Below are positions 29,508 through 38,825 of a stretch of DNA of 58,486 nucleotides, one piece after another. Position 1 is the first letter of the stretch. Each line of letters opens with the position of its first letter. The stretch covers positions 1 to 58,486 of the forward strand of contig CANREE010000003.1 of NCBI GenBank assembly GCA_947629545.1, read 5' to 3'. Source of the stretch: an uncultured Lachnospiraceae bacterium (GTDB taxonomy: Bacteria; Bacillota; Clostridia; Lachnospirales; Lachnospiraceae). The notes below the pieces were generated by a model, which saw only the letters and a list, made by a program, of their open reading frames with translations, ran no database searches and was not told the origin of the DNA. The translations under genes were made by a program, and so were the position numbers.

Positions 29508-30734
29508 ATGAAACTGACAGCGAAAGAGAAAGCATCCTACGGTCTGGACGCTGTGGGAAAAGACATGGTTTACATGCTGTCCGCCAGCTATATCCTGTAC
29601 TATTATCAGGATATCCTGGGAGTCAGCGCGATTGCCATGGGCGTGATTCTGATGGCGGCGCGGGTATTTGACGCGTTCAACGACCCGGTCATGGGAGTCA
29701 TCGTAGCGAAGACACGGACGAAATGGGGGAAATTCCGGCCGTGGCTGATGATTGGCACGGTGACGAACGCGGTGCTTCTGTATTTCATGTTCGCTGCGCC
29801 TCCGGCGGTAAACGGCGGCGGGCTGATCGCATACGCTGCGATCACGTATATCCTGTGGGGCGTGACCTACACGATGATGGACATTCCGTTCTGGTCCATG
29901 ATCCCGGCCTTCACAGAAGGCGGCCAGGAGAGGGAGAGCCTGTCCACGCTGGGCCGTTCCTGCGCGGGTGTCGGTTCGGCGCTTGTCACGATCGTCACGA
30001 TGAAATGCGTTTACAGTCTGGGACAGGGTAATGAACGTGTGGGCTTCGCCCGGTTCGCTCTGATTCTGGCGGTGCTTTTCATCGTATTTATCACGATTAC
30101 CTGCGTGTGCATCAAGGAGAAATCCACCGTGGATGTGGAGTCGCCGTCGGTGGGGCAGATGTTTAAGGCGCTTTTGCAGAACGACCAGGCGATGACAGTC
30201 GTCATCAGCATCGTGCTGATCAACTGCTCCCTGTATATCACCTCCAATCTGGTGATTTATTTCTTCAAATACGATTTCGGCGGCGAGGCCTGGTACAACA
30301 GCTATACGCTGTTCAATACCTTCGGCGGAGGAATCCAGATCCTGTCCATGATGCTTATGTTCCCGCTGGTCCGGAAGTTCTTAAGCGCCATAAACGTGTT
30401 TTATCTGAGCTTTTTCCTGGCTATCGTGGGATATGCGACGCTTCTCGTCTTCATGCTTCTCGGCGTGACCAGCATCTTCGCGCTGTTTGTGCCGGCGTTC
30501 TTTATCTTCGTGGCCTTCGGTATGCTGACGGTGCTGACCACCGTGTTCCTCGCCAATACCGTGGATTACGGCCAGTGGAAGAATCATCGCCGCGACGAGA
30601 GCGTGATCTTCTCCATGCAGACCTTCGTCGTGAAGCTGGCAAGCGGCGTGGCTGCGCTGATCGCTGCTGTCTGCCTGTCGGTGACAAAATTGAACGGCGA
30701 TACGTCAGAGACCGCGGCGGTGATCTTTCTCTGA
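29508..30734 (+). pseudogene. GPH-family (glycoside-pentoside-hexuronide) cation symporter, apparently C-terminally truncated
   Basis: MKLTAKEKASYGLDAVGKDMVYMLSASYILYYYQDILGVSAIAMGVILMAARVFDAFNDPVMGVIVAKTRTKWGKFRPWLMIGT..; ends shortly after SMQTFVVKLASGVAALIAAVCLS, where family members normally continue for tens of residues. It may still be functional. Confidence 0.7.
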
Positions 30735-30783
30735 ATTTGTGGGGACAATGATGATCAGTCGACAATAGCGCGGCATATTTGTC

Positions 30784-30812
30784 TTGACAAAGGGAAGGAA
30801 ATAGCGTAGAAT
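30784..30812 (+). promoter_or_regulatory. Promoter of the proS T-box leader
   Basis: TTGACA-17 nt-TAGAAT. Confidence 0.65.
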
Positions 30813-30818
30813 CACCAT

Positions 30819-31160
30819 ATTACAATAGAATTCAGGCGTTGAAAGGGAATAGTAAGCCGACGTACATGACCAGAGAAGGAACCGGATGGTGGAAGGTTCC
30901 CATGTCACCGGAAGCTGAACCGGCCCCGGAGCCTCCGCGTGAAAGCGCGGCGTATCCCCGGCGTTAACGGGAGAAAAGAGAACCGGTCCGGCCGGCGGCG
31001 CAATTGGAAAGGCGGATGCCTTCGCGGGCGGCGCGGCGGACGGTTAATCAGGGTGGTACCGCCGGAACATGCGGATCGCGCCGCTGGCGCATTTCCGCAA
31101 CAGAAGCGAATTCAGGATCCGGTCCCTCGTCGCAAGGCGCAGGGACCGGGTTTTCTTTTT
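30819..31160 (+). ncRNA. T-box riboswitch leader of proS, with terminator at 31120-31160
   Basis: Stem I-like gggaatagtaa...gaccagagaagga; T-box core AATCAGGGTGGTACCGC at 31046-31062; terminator cggtccctcgtcgcaaggcgcagggaccgggttttcttttt. Candidate Pro specifier CCG at 30920-30922 after gaa. Confidence 0.93.
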
Positions 31161-31317
31161 CGTCAGCGTGCAGAAAGAGTGCCGGTGACATGCGTTCTGT
31201 ATTTTCGGGGACGGCCTGGGGATACTGTCATGGACAAGTGGCTCGCTGGATCGATGCGGTATTTTTACGGTTGTGGAAACAATATCAATTTAGAATCATA
31301 AAAAGGAGAGATTCATC

Positions 31318-32757
31318 ATGGCAAACGACAAGAAACTGGTAGAGGCGATCACGTCCATGGACGTGGATTTCGCCCAGTGGTACACCGATGTGGTGAAGAA
31401 GGTGGAGCTGTGCGATTACGCCAGCGTCAAGGGCTGCATGGTCATCAAGCCGGCGGGCTACGCGATCTGGGAGAATATCCAGAAGGAGCTGGACCGGCGC
31501 TTCAAAGAGACGGGCGTGGAGAACGTCTATATGCCCATGTTCATTCCGGAAAGCCTTCTGCAGAAAGAGAAGGATCATGTGGAGGGTTTCGCGCCGGAGG
31601 TGGCCTGGGTGACCCACGGCGGTCTGGAGCCGCTGCAGGAGCGGATGTGCGTGCGCCCTACCTCGGAGACGCTGTTCTGCGATTTCTACGCGAACGACAT
31701 CCATTCCTACCGGGATCTGCCCAAGCTTTATAATCAGTGGTGTTCGGTAGTCCGCTGGGAGAAGACGACCAGGCCGTTCCTCCGCTCCAGGGAATTTTTG
31801 TGGCAGGAAGGCCATACGGCCCACGCGACGGCGGAAGAGGCCGAGGAGAGGACAGAGCAGATGTTAAATGTATACGCCGACTTCTGCGAGGAGGTTCTGG
31901 CGATTCCGGTCATCCGCGGCCGCAAGACCGATAAAGAGAAATTCGCCGGCGCCGAGGCGACGTACACCATCGAGGCCCTGATGCACGACGGCAAGGCGCT
32001 GCAGTCCGGAACCAGCCATAATTTCGGCGACGGCTTCGCGAAGGCGTTCGAGATCCAGTTTGCCGATAAAGACAATACATTGAAATACGTCCATCAGACA
32101 TCATGGGGGCTTTCCACCCGTATCATCGGCGCGATCATCATGGTCCACGGCGACGATAACGGTCTGGTATTGCCGCCCGGAATCGCGCCGACGCAGGTGA
32201 TTGTGATTCCGATTCAGCAGAAGAAGGAGGGCGTACTGGATAAGGCCTATGAGCTGAAGCAGAGGCTTGCGGAGTCCGGCTTCCGCGTGAAGGTGGATGA
32301 TTCCGACAAGAGCCCGGGCTGGAAGTTCAGCGAGTGCGAGATGCGCGGTATTCCGCTCCGCGTGGAGATCGGCCCGAAGGATATTGAAAATGACCAGGCA
32401 GTGCTGGTGCGCCGCGACACCCATGAGAAGATCACGGTGGCGCTCAGCGAACTGGAGACGAAGGTGAAAGAGCTGCTTGAGACGATCCGAAACGATATGT
32501 TCGAGAGGGCGAAGGCCCATCTGGAAACGCATACCTACGAGGCTGTGGACTACGATGAGTTCGTAAAGACGATCAATGAAAAGCCGGGCTTCGTGAAGGC
32601 CATGTGGTGCGGCTGCCGGGAGTGCGAGGACAAGATTCGCGAGGATACCGGCGCGACCTCCCGCTGCATGCCGTTTAAGCAGGAGCAGCTTTCAGACAAA
32701 TGTGTCTGCTGCGGCAAGCCTGCGGTGAAGATGGTATACTGGGGACGGGCGTATTGA
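31318..32757 (+). CDS. proS: Prolyl-tRNA synthetase (short, archaeal/eukaryal-like ProS type)
   Basis: [92 protein letters not shown]. Confidence 0.97.
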   Translation: MANDKKLVEAITSMDVDFAQWYTDVVKKVELCDYASVKGCMVIKPAGYAIWENIQKELDRRFKETGVENVYMPMFIPESLLQKEKDHVEGFAPEVAWVTHGGLEPLQERMCVRPTSETLFCDFYANDIHSYRDLPKLYNQWCSVVRWEKTTRPFLRSREFLWQEGHTAHATAEEAEERTEQMLNVYADFCEEVLAIPVIRGRKTDKEKFAGAEATYTIEALMHDGKALQSGTSHNFGDGFAKAFEIQFADKDNTLKYVHQTSWGLSTRIIGAIIMVHGDDNGLVLPPGIAPTQVIVIPIQQKKEGVLDKAYELKQRLAESGFRVKVDDSDKSPGWKFSECEMRGIPLRVEIGPKDIENDQAVLVRRDTHEKITVALSELETKVKELLETIRNDMFERAKAHLETHTYEAVDYDEFVKTINEKPGFVKAMWCGCRECEDKIREDTGATSRCMPFKQEQLSDKCVCCGKPAVKMVYWGRAY

Positions 32758-32963
32758 TCTGAAGCAAGAAAACGGTGGATTGGCCGGCCCGGCACAGTCT
32801 GCAGGAAATGCGGATCGTGACGGCCGGCCTGAGCCGCGCCGAAGCAGCTACTGCGCAGTGAAAAGCAGCTGGCAGGAGTCCTGGCTGGCCGCGCCAGCCG
32901 GGTAGATCATCGGCAGAATGCGGCTTCCGGTTGAAGTGTCGAAATAGGAAAGGATGCAGGCCT

Positions 32964-34283
32964 GTGGACGTGACGATTCACATTCCCCGCGCCGCGGAGG
33001 AAATCATTGACAAACTGAATAGTTACGGTTTTGAGGCCTACGTGGTCGGCGGCTGCGTCCGCGACGCGCTGATGGGACGGGAGCCGGGGGACTGGGATAT
33101 CACGACCTCGGCGAAACCGGAGCAGGTGAAGGCGGTTTTCGGAAGGACGATCGATACCGGGATTAAGCACGGCACGGTCACGATCTTGCGGGGCCGGACC
33201 GGATATGAGGTGACCACTTACCGGATCGACGGCGAGTATGAGGACGGCCGTCATCCAAAATCGGTGGAGTTTACGTCGAATCTGGTAGAAGATCTGAAAC
33301 GGCGTGACTTCACGATGAACGCCATGGCCTACAATCGCGAAAGCGGTCTGGTGGATGTATTCGGCGGACAGCAGGACATGGAGGCGCGGCGGATCCGCTG
33401 CGTGGGGCGGGCCGAAGACCGGTTCACGGAAGACGCTCTGCGGATCCTGCGGGCCCTGCGCTTCGCGGCCCAGCTGGACTTTGAGATTGAGCCGGAGACG
33501 GAGGCGGCGCTGCGTAAACTGGCGCCGAATCTGATCCATGTGAGCAAAGAACGGATCCAGACGGAACTGACGAAGCTTCTCCTGTCGGATCATCCGGAGC
33601 AGATCCGCCGGGTGTTTGACTGCGGCGCGGCGGCCTATGTGTCGGATACATTTGCGAAGATCGAACCGGAGAAGATCGCGGTAAGCCCGCGCCTTCCCGC
33701 GAAGAAAAACCTGAGGTGGGCGGCGCTTCTGCGGCACCAGAAACCTGAGGAGGCGAAGCAGATCCTTCGGGAACTTAAGATGGACAACGACACCATCGCC
33801 GGCGTGGGAATGCTTGTGGAGCGGTGGCGGCAGCCGGCAGGGCGTACACAGGCAGAGCTTAGGCGAACCATGAGCCGTATGAGTCCGGAATTGTTCGACG
33901 GTCTGCTGTACCTGAAAATGGAGATCCTGCGATATTATGGTCTGTATCGGGAGAAGACAGAAGCCGGCGGCGTTTTTCCTGTACCGCGGGCGTCGGATGA
34001 TGTATGTTTGGCCGGAGAACTTCCGGCTTACGACCGGATTCCCGAGACTTCGGAGCAGATGGAGGCTCTCTTTGCCGATACGGCGGCGATCCGGGCCCGG
34101 GGCGACTGCATTTCCTTAAAGACGCTGGCGGTGACCGGCGGTGACCTGATCGCTTCCGGGATGAAGCCGGGCCGGGCCCTTGGCGTAATTCTGGAACGGC
34201 TTTTGGAGTTTGTGATCGAACATCCGGAGAGTAATACAAAAGAAGAGCTTTTAAAGATCGCTGACGGCCTCGCGGGAAAATGA
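32964..34283 (+). CDS. cca: CCA tRNA nucleotidyltransferase
   Basis: FEAYVVGGCVRDALMGREPGDWDITTSAKPEQV, RDFTMNAMAYN, RFTEDALRILRALRFAAQL; GTG start at 32964 with aaagga RBS. Confidence 0.93.
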   Translation: MDVTIHIPRAAEEIIDKLNSYGFEAYVVGGCVRDALMGREPGDWDITTSAKPEQVKAVFGRTIDTGIKHGTVTILRGRTGYEVTTYRIDGEYEDGRHPKSVEFTSNLVEDLKRRDFTMNAMAYNRESGLVDVFGGQQDMEARRIRCVGRAEDRFTEDALRILRALRFAAQLDFEIEPETEAALRKLAPNLIHVSKERIQTELTKLLLSDHPEQIRRVFDCGAAAYVSDTFAKIEPEKIAVSPRLPAKKNLRWAALLRHQKPEEAKQILRELKMDNDTIAGVGMLVERWRQPAGRTQAELRRTMSRMSPELFDGLLYLKMEILRYYGLYREKTEAGGVFPVPRASDDVCLAGELPAYDRIPETSEQMEALFADTAAIRARGDCISLKTLAVTGGDLIASGMKPGRALGVILERLLEFVIEHPESNTKEELLKIADGLAGK

Positions 34284-34304
34284 TCCTGCGAGGCCAAAGT
34301 TTTT
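34266..34304 (+). terminator. Terminator overlapping the cca stop codon
   Basis: GGCCTCGC...GCGAGGCC-aaagttttt. Confidence 0.75.
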
Positions 34305-34388
34305 CTCCCGGATTTTTGGCACGGTATAATCTCTCATGTTTCCACATACTCTAGAATAGCTAGGAACAGGGCGTGTGGAGGGATAGAC

Positions 34389-35375
34389 GTGAACGAACGG
34401 TATTTGGAGATATTGGCCCAGTATGGTCTGACGGCGGAGAGTCTGCGCAGGGGCCGCAGCGGATATATCTGCGAGACGGGCGTGGGTACGGTACTGCTGT
34501 CGGAATATAAAGGGACGCAGAAACGTCTGGAATTTGAACAGCAAGTCCTGTCGCACGTTCGCGAGGCGGGAATCGACAGGGTCGATGATTATCTTCGCAC
34601 CGCGCAGGGCGAACTGATCGCCGTTGGGGAGGATGGGACCCGCTATGTCCTGAAACGGTGGTTTACAGACCGGGAGTGCAATATCCGTGACCGCCGTGAA
34701 GTGCGGCCGGCCGCGGCGCAGATCGCCCGTCTGCATCAGATCTTTCGGGAAATTCCCCGGAAAGAGGAATGGAATCTCGGTTCCATTCTGACTGAGCCGC
34801 TGGAAACCGAAATGGAACGCCATAATCAGGAACTCCGCCGTGCCCGCAATTATATGAAGAACAAACGAAAGAAAACGGAATTTGAAAATTGCGTTTTAAG
34901 CAATTTTCAACTGTTTTATGAGCAGGCGTCGGCGGCATGCGAAGGGCTTAAAAGGCTGAAACAGGAGGAAAACGGCGCCCCGCTTTTTTTGTGCCACGGC
35001 AATCTGGACCATCATCACATTCTGATGGGAGAAACAGATATGGCGGTAATTGAGTTCCATCGGATGCATCTGGGAGAGCAGATGGAAGATCTCTATTATT
35101 TTCTTCGGAAAGTGATGGAGAAACATGACTGGAACGCCGGTTTGGGGATGGAACTGCTGGAGGCCTATGAGCGGGTATTGCCGATTTCCGGGACGCAGCG
35201 GCGGCATCTGTATTATCTGTTTTTGTATCCGGAGAAATACTGGAAGCAGATTAATTTTTATTTTAACGCCAATAAGGCCTGGATTCCGGCCCGTAATATC
35301 GAGAAGTTAAAGAGTCTGGAAGAGCAGATGGAGGCGCGGGAGAAATTTTTGGAGAAAATCTTCCTTTTTCCCTGA
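34389..35375 (+). CDS. CotS-family spore coat / aminoglycoside-phosphotransferase-like protein
   Basis: YVLKRWFTDRECNIRDRREVRPAAAQIARLHQ..LCHGNLDHHHILMGETDMAVIEFHRMHLGEQMEDLYYFLRKVMEKHDW. Confidence 0.8.
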   Translation: MNERYLEILAQYGLTAESLRRGRSGYICETGVGTVLLSEYKGTQKRLEFEQQVLSHVREAGIDRVDDYLRTAQGELIAVGEDGTRYVLKRWFTDRECNIRDRREVRPAAAQIARLHQIFREIPRKEEWNLGSILTEPLETEMERHNQELRRARNYMKNKRKKTEFENCVLSNFQLFYEQASAACEGLKRLKQEENGAPLFLCHGNLDHHHILMGETDMAVIEFHRMHLGEQMEDLYYFLRKVMEKHDWNAGLGMELLEAYERVLPISGTQRRHLYYLFLYPEKYWKQINFYFNANKAWIPARNIEKLKSLEEQMEAREKFLEKIFLFP

Positions 35376-35476
35376 AAATGCGCTATACTGGTTCTATGAG
35401 TGCCGGGGCGGCGCAGTCCGCAAATGGGCGGAAGGCGTCCCGGCGTATGAACCATCAACAAGGAGGGGTATTTACT

Positions 35477-37210
35477 ATGAAGGACTATAAGAAGATCTAT
35501 CAGGAATGGTTGGACAATCCTTATTTCGACGAGGCTACCAAGGCAGAACTCCGCGCTATCGCCGGTAATGAGGACGAGATCAGGGAGCGCTTCTATATGG
35601 ATCTGGAATTCGGTACTGCCGGCTTCAGAGGTATCATCGGCGCCGGTATTAACCGGATGAACATCTATGTCGTTCGCCGTGCGACTCAGGGACTGGCCAA
35701 CTATATTATCAAGCAGGGCGGAGCCGCTAAAGGCGTAGCCATTGCTTACGATTCCCGCCGCATGTCGCCGGAGTTCGCCGACGAAGCCGCCAGGACACTG
35801 GCCGCCAACGGTATCACAGCTTATAAGTTCGAGTCTCTGCGGCCTACGCCGGAGCTGTCCTTCGCGGTCCGCGAGCTGGGCTGCATCGCCGGTATTAATG
35901 TGACCGCCAGCCACAACCCGCCGGAATACAACGGCTACAAGGTCTACTGGGAGGACGGCGCCCAGTTCACGCCGCCCCATGATAAGGGAGTGACCGAGGA
36001 GGTTCTGGCTATCGAGGATCTGTCCACAGTGAAGACCATGACCGCGTCCGACGCCAAGGCCGCCGGCCTTTACAAGGTCATCGGCGCAGAGATCGACGAC
36101 AAATATATCGCCCATGTGAAGGCGCAGGTGGTGAATCAGGAAGCCATCGATCAGATGCAGGACAGTATTAAGATCGTCTACACGCCGCTTCACGGCACCG
36201 GCAACATTCCGGTCCGCCGCGCGTTAAAGGAGATCGGGTTTACCCATGTGCAGGTGGTTCCCCAGCAGGAGCTGCCCGACGGAGAGTTCCCGACCGTCAG
36301 CTATCCGAACCCGGAGGCAGCTGAGGCTTTTGCTTTGGGGCTTGAGATCGCGAAGAAAACGGACGCCGACCTGGTGCTGGCGACTGATCCGGACGCCGAC
36401 CGTCTGGGCGTGTATGTGAAGGATACGAAGAGCGGAGAATACATTTCTCTGACCGGTAATATGTCCGGCTCCCTGCTTTGCGAGTATGTATTGAGCCAGA
36501 AGGCTGCGGCGGGCAGGATCCCGGAGGACGGCGAGGTCGTCAAGTCCATCGTTTCTACGAACCTGATCGACGCAGTGGCGGCCGGTTATAACTGCAAGCT
36601 GGTGGAATGCCTTACCGGCTTTAAATGGATCGGCCAGCAGATCCTGAAGGAAGAGCGCACCGGCGTTGGCCATTATATGTTTGGGATGGAGGAAAGCTAC
36701 GGCTGCCTGATCGGCACCTATGCCCGCGACAAGGATGCAGTAAGCGCCAGCGTCGCCCTCTGCGAGGCAGCTGCTTATTATAAGACGAAGAACATGACCC
36801 TGTGGGACGCCATGGTGGCGATGTATGAGAAGTACGGCTATTATAAGGACGCGGTGAAGTCCATCAGCCTGTCCGGCATCGAGGGGCTGGCGAAGATCCA
36901 GACCATCATGGATACATTAAGGAGCAATACCCCGGCTAAGGTGGGCGATTATACGGTTCTGTCCGTTCGTGACTACAAGATGGATACCGTGAAGGACATG
37001 ACTACCGGTGAGGTGAAGCCTACTGGACTTCCGGCCTCCAACGTGCTGTATTATGATATGAATGACAACGCCTGGGTCTGCGTCCGTCCATCCGGCACAG
37101 AGCCGAAGATCAAGTTGTATTACGGCGTGAAGGGGACATCCCTTAAGGATGCCGAGGAGAAGGCCGCCGCGCTTGGCAAGGCGCTGTCTGATATTGTGGA
37201 TGCCATTTAG
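35477..37210 (+). CDS. Phosphoglucomutase/phosphomannomutase
   Basis: FGTAGFRGIIGAGINRMNIYVVRRATQGLANYI, ITVTASHNPPEYNGYKVYW-type phosphoserine loop, ATDPDADRLGVYV, VRPSGTEPKIKLYY; aaggagg RBS before the ATG at 35477. Confidence 0.95.
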   Translation: MKDYKKIYQEWLDNPYFDEATKAELRAIAGNEDEIRERFYMDLEFGTAGFRGIIGAGINRMNIYVVRRATQGLANYIIKQGGAAKGVAIAYDSRRMSPEFADEAARTLAANGITAYKFESLRPTPELSFAVRELGCIAGINVTASHNPPEYNGYKVYWEDGAQFTPPHDKGVTEEVLAIEDLSTVKTMTASDAKAAGLYKVIGAEIDDKYIAHVKAQVVNQEAIDQMQDSIKIVYTPLHGTGNIPVRRALKEIGFTHVQVVPQQELPDGEFPTVSYPNPEAAEAFALGLEIAKKTDADLVLATDPDADRLGVYVKDTKSGEYISLTGNMSGSLLCEYVLSQKAAAGRIPEDGEVVKSIVSTNLIDAVAAGYNCKLVECLTGFKWIGQQILKEERTGVGHYMFGMEESYGCLIGTYARDKDAVSASVALCEAAAYYKTKNMTLWDAMVAMYEKYGYYKDAVKSISLSGIEGLAKIQTIMDTLRSNTPAKVGDYTVLSVRDYKMDTVKDMTTGEVKPTGLPASNVLYYDMNDNAWVCVRPSGTEPKIKLYYGVKGTSLKDAEEKAAALGKALSDIVDAI

Positions 37211-37287
37211 GCCAGTACATTTCTGCAGGGAACGGGGCTGCGCGGAGGCGCCGGATAAAGGTGCTTTCAGGGCAGCCCCGCTGTGTT

Positions 37288-37384
37288 GTTTCCATGCGGG
37301 CAGAGCACCGGTAACGCTCTGCTCGTATTTGTTCGCATGGAATACAAACAAGGCGTCACTGGAGCCTTGCTTGCATGGAAAAAC
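37288..37384. repeat. ~97 bp imperfect palindrome with nested hairpins
   Basis: gtttCCATGCgggcagagcaccggtaACGCtctgctcGTATT... matches the reverse complement of ...AATACaaacaaggcGTcactggagccttgcttGCATGGaaaaac with mainly transition differences. Confidence 0.6.
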
Positions 37385-37385
37385 G

Positions 37386-37416
37386 AAAAAGGCTCTGCCG
37401 ATTGCAGAACCTTTTC
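37386..37416 (+). terminator. Candidate terminator of the phosphoglucomutase gene
   Basis: AAAAAGGctCTGCcgattGCAGaaCCTTTTC. Confidence 0.55.
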
Positions 37417-37735
37417 CGTAGGGAATGGTAGGTATATTTTAGGAAATTGTTTTAGGGGGGCCGGACGGTTTGCACCGTCCGGTATGAGTATGAAAAAGCT
37501 TTGTTTCACACCAGCCTCTCAGCTAGCGCACTTATACTATAGCCGAGAATTATGTCCAAAGTATGTACGTATAATAAAAAAAAAATAAAAAGTATAAAAT
37601 AAAGGGGAAAGAAGAAGAAAGAAATTTGTCAGAATAAAAAACATAAAAAACCCTTTAAAAAAAAGACCATGTTGTATATAATGAATGATAGATGTTTGTT
37701 CGCTCGAATGAAATGCATCAGGAGGAAGTACGGAT

Positions 37736-38740
37736 ATGATGATTTCTAATGATATCGGTATCGATCTGGGTACGGCAAGTATCCTTGTATATATTAAAGG
37801 CAAAGGCGTTGTTCTGAAAGAACCATCTGTGGTTGCTATTGACCGTGACACCAACCGCATCATCACGTTCGGCGAAGAGGCGCGCCTGATGATCGGCCGT
37901 ACCCCCGGTAATATCGTGGCGATCCGTCCGTTGCGTCAGGGCGTTATTTCCGATTATACGGTTACGGAGAAGATGCTGAAGTATTTTATTAATAAGGCTG
38001 TCGGTCATAAGACGCTTCGCAAGCCCCGTATCTCCGTCTGCATTCCCAGCGGCGCTACGGAGGTAGAGCGTAAGGCGGTAGAGGATGCCACGTATCAGGC
38101 GGGGGCCCGTGAAGTGATCATTATCGAGGAACCGGTAGCGGCCGCTATCGGCGCGGGAATCGATATCGCCAAGGCATGCGGAAATATGATCGTGGATATC
38201 GGCGGCGGTACGGCAGACATTGCGGTGATCTCACTGGGGGGTACCGTTGTCAGTGCCTCGATCAAGGTGGCCGGCGACGATTTTGACGAAGCCGTGGTTC
38301 GTTATATGAGAAGAAAGCATAATCTTCTGATCGGCGAGAGGACCGCCGAGGAGATTAAGATCAATATCGGCGCCGCTTACCGGCGTCCGGAGGTGCTGAC
38401 GATGGAGGTCCGCGGCCGGAATCTGGTTACCGGACTGCCCAAGACGATTGTGGTGACTTCCGATGAGACCCTGGAGGCGCTGCAGGAGCCGGCGATGCAG
38501 ATCGTGGATGCGGTTCATAATGTATTGGAGCGTACTCCGCCGGAACTGGCGGCGGATATTTATGACCGCGGCATTGTGCTGACCGGAGGCGGCTCGCTTC
38601 TGAGCGGTTTGGATGCGCTGATCGAAGAGAAGACCGGAATTACCACAATGATCGCTGAGGATCCTCTGACCGCGGTGGCGGTCGGCACCGGTAAGTTCAT
38701 TGAATTTGGCCGCGGTGAAGTTGACCGGCGGGATTTTTAA
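37736..38740 (+). CDS. mreB: MreB/Mbl rod-shape actin homologue
   Basis: NDIGIDLGTASILVYIKGKGVVLKEPSVVAID, IISEEPVAAAIGAG-like, MIVDIGGGTADIAVISLGG, GIVLTGGGSLLSGLD. Confidence 0.95.
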   Translation: MMISNDIGIDLGTASILVYIKGKGVVLKEPSVVAIDRDTNRIITFGEEARLMIGRTPGNIVAIRPLRQGVISDYTVTEKMLKYFINKAVGHKTLRKPRISVCIPSGATEVERKAVEDATYQAGAREVIIIEEPVAAAIGAGIDIAKACGNMIVDIGGGTADIAVISLGGTVVSASIKVAGDDFDEAVVRYMRRKHNLLIGERTAEEIKINIGAAYRRPEVLTMEVRGRNLVTGLPKTIVVTSDETLEALQEPAMQIVDAVHNVLERTPPELAADIYDRGIVLTGGGSLLSGLDALIEEKTGITTMIAEDPLTAVAVGTGKFIEFGRGEVDRRDF

Positions 38741-38764
38741 CAGGACTGAGTGAAACCATTTGTT

Positions 38765-38790
38765 CCCCCCCGCATGAAGCGGGGGATTTT
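38765..38790 (+). terminator. Terminator of mreB
   Basis: cccccCGCatgaaGCGggggatttttg. Confidence 0.75.
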
Positions 38791-38825
38791 TGCGGTCGGA
38801 TCCATTTTCATACAGGAGAAGAGCG

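Noticed and set aside
37149-37588. Small ORFs (37149..37421 +, 37267..37509 -, 37283..37588 +)
   Set aside because: They run through a hairpin-rich spacer; shared VTGALxAWK-like peptides arise from the inverted repeat arms rather than from a supported gene.
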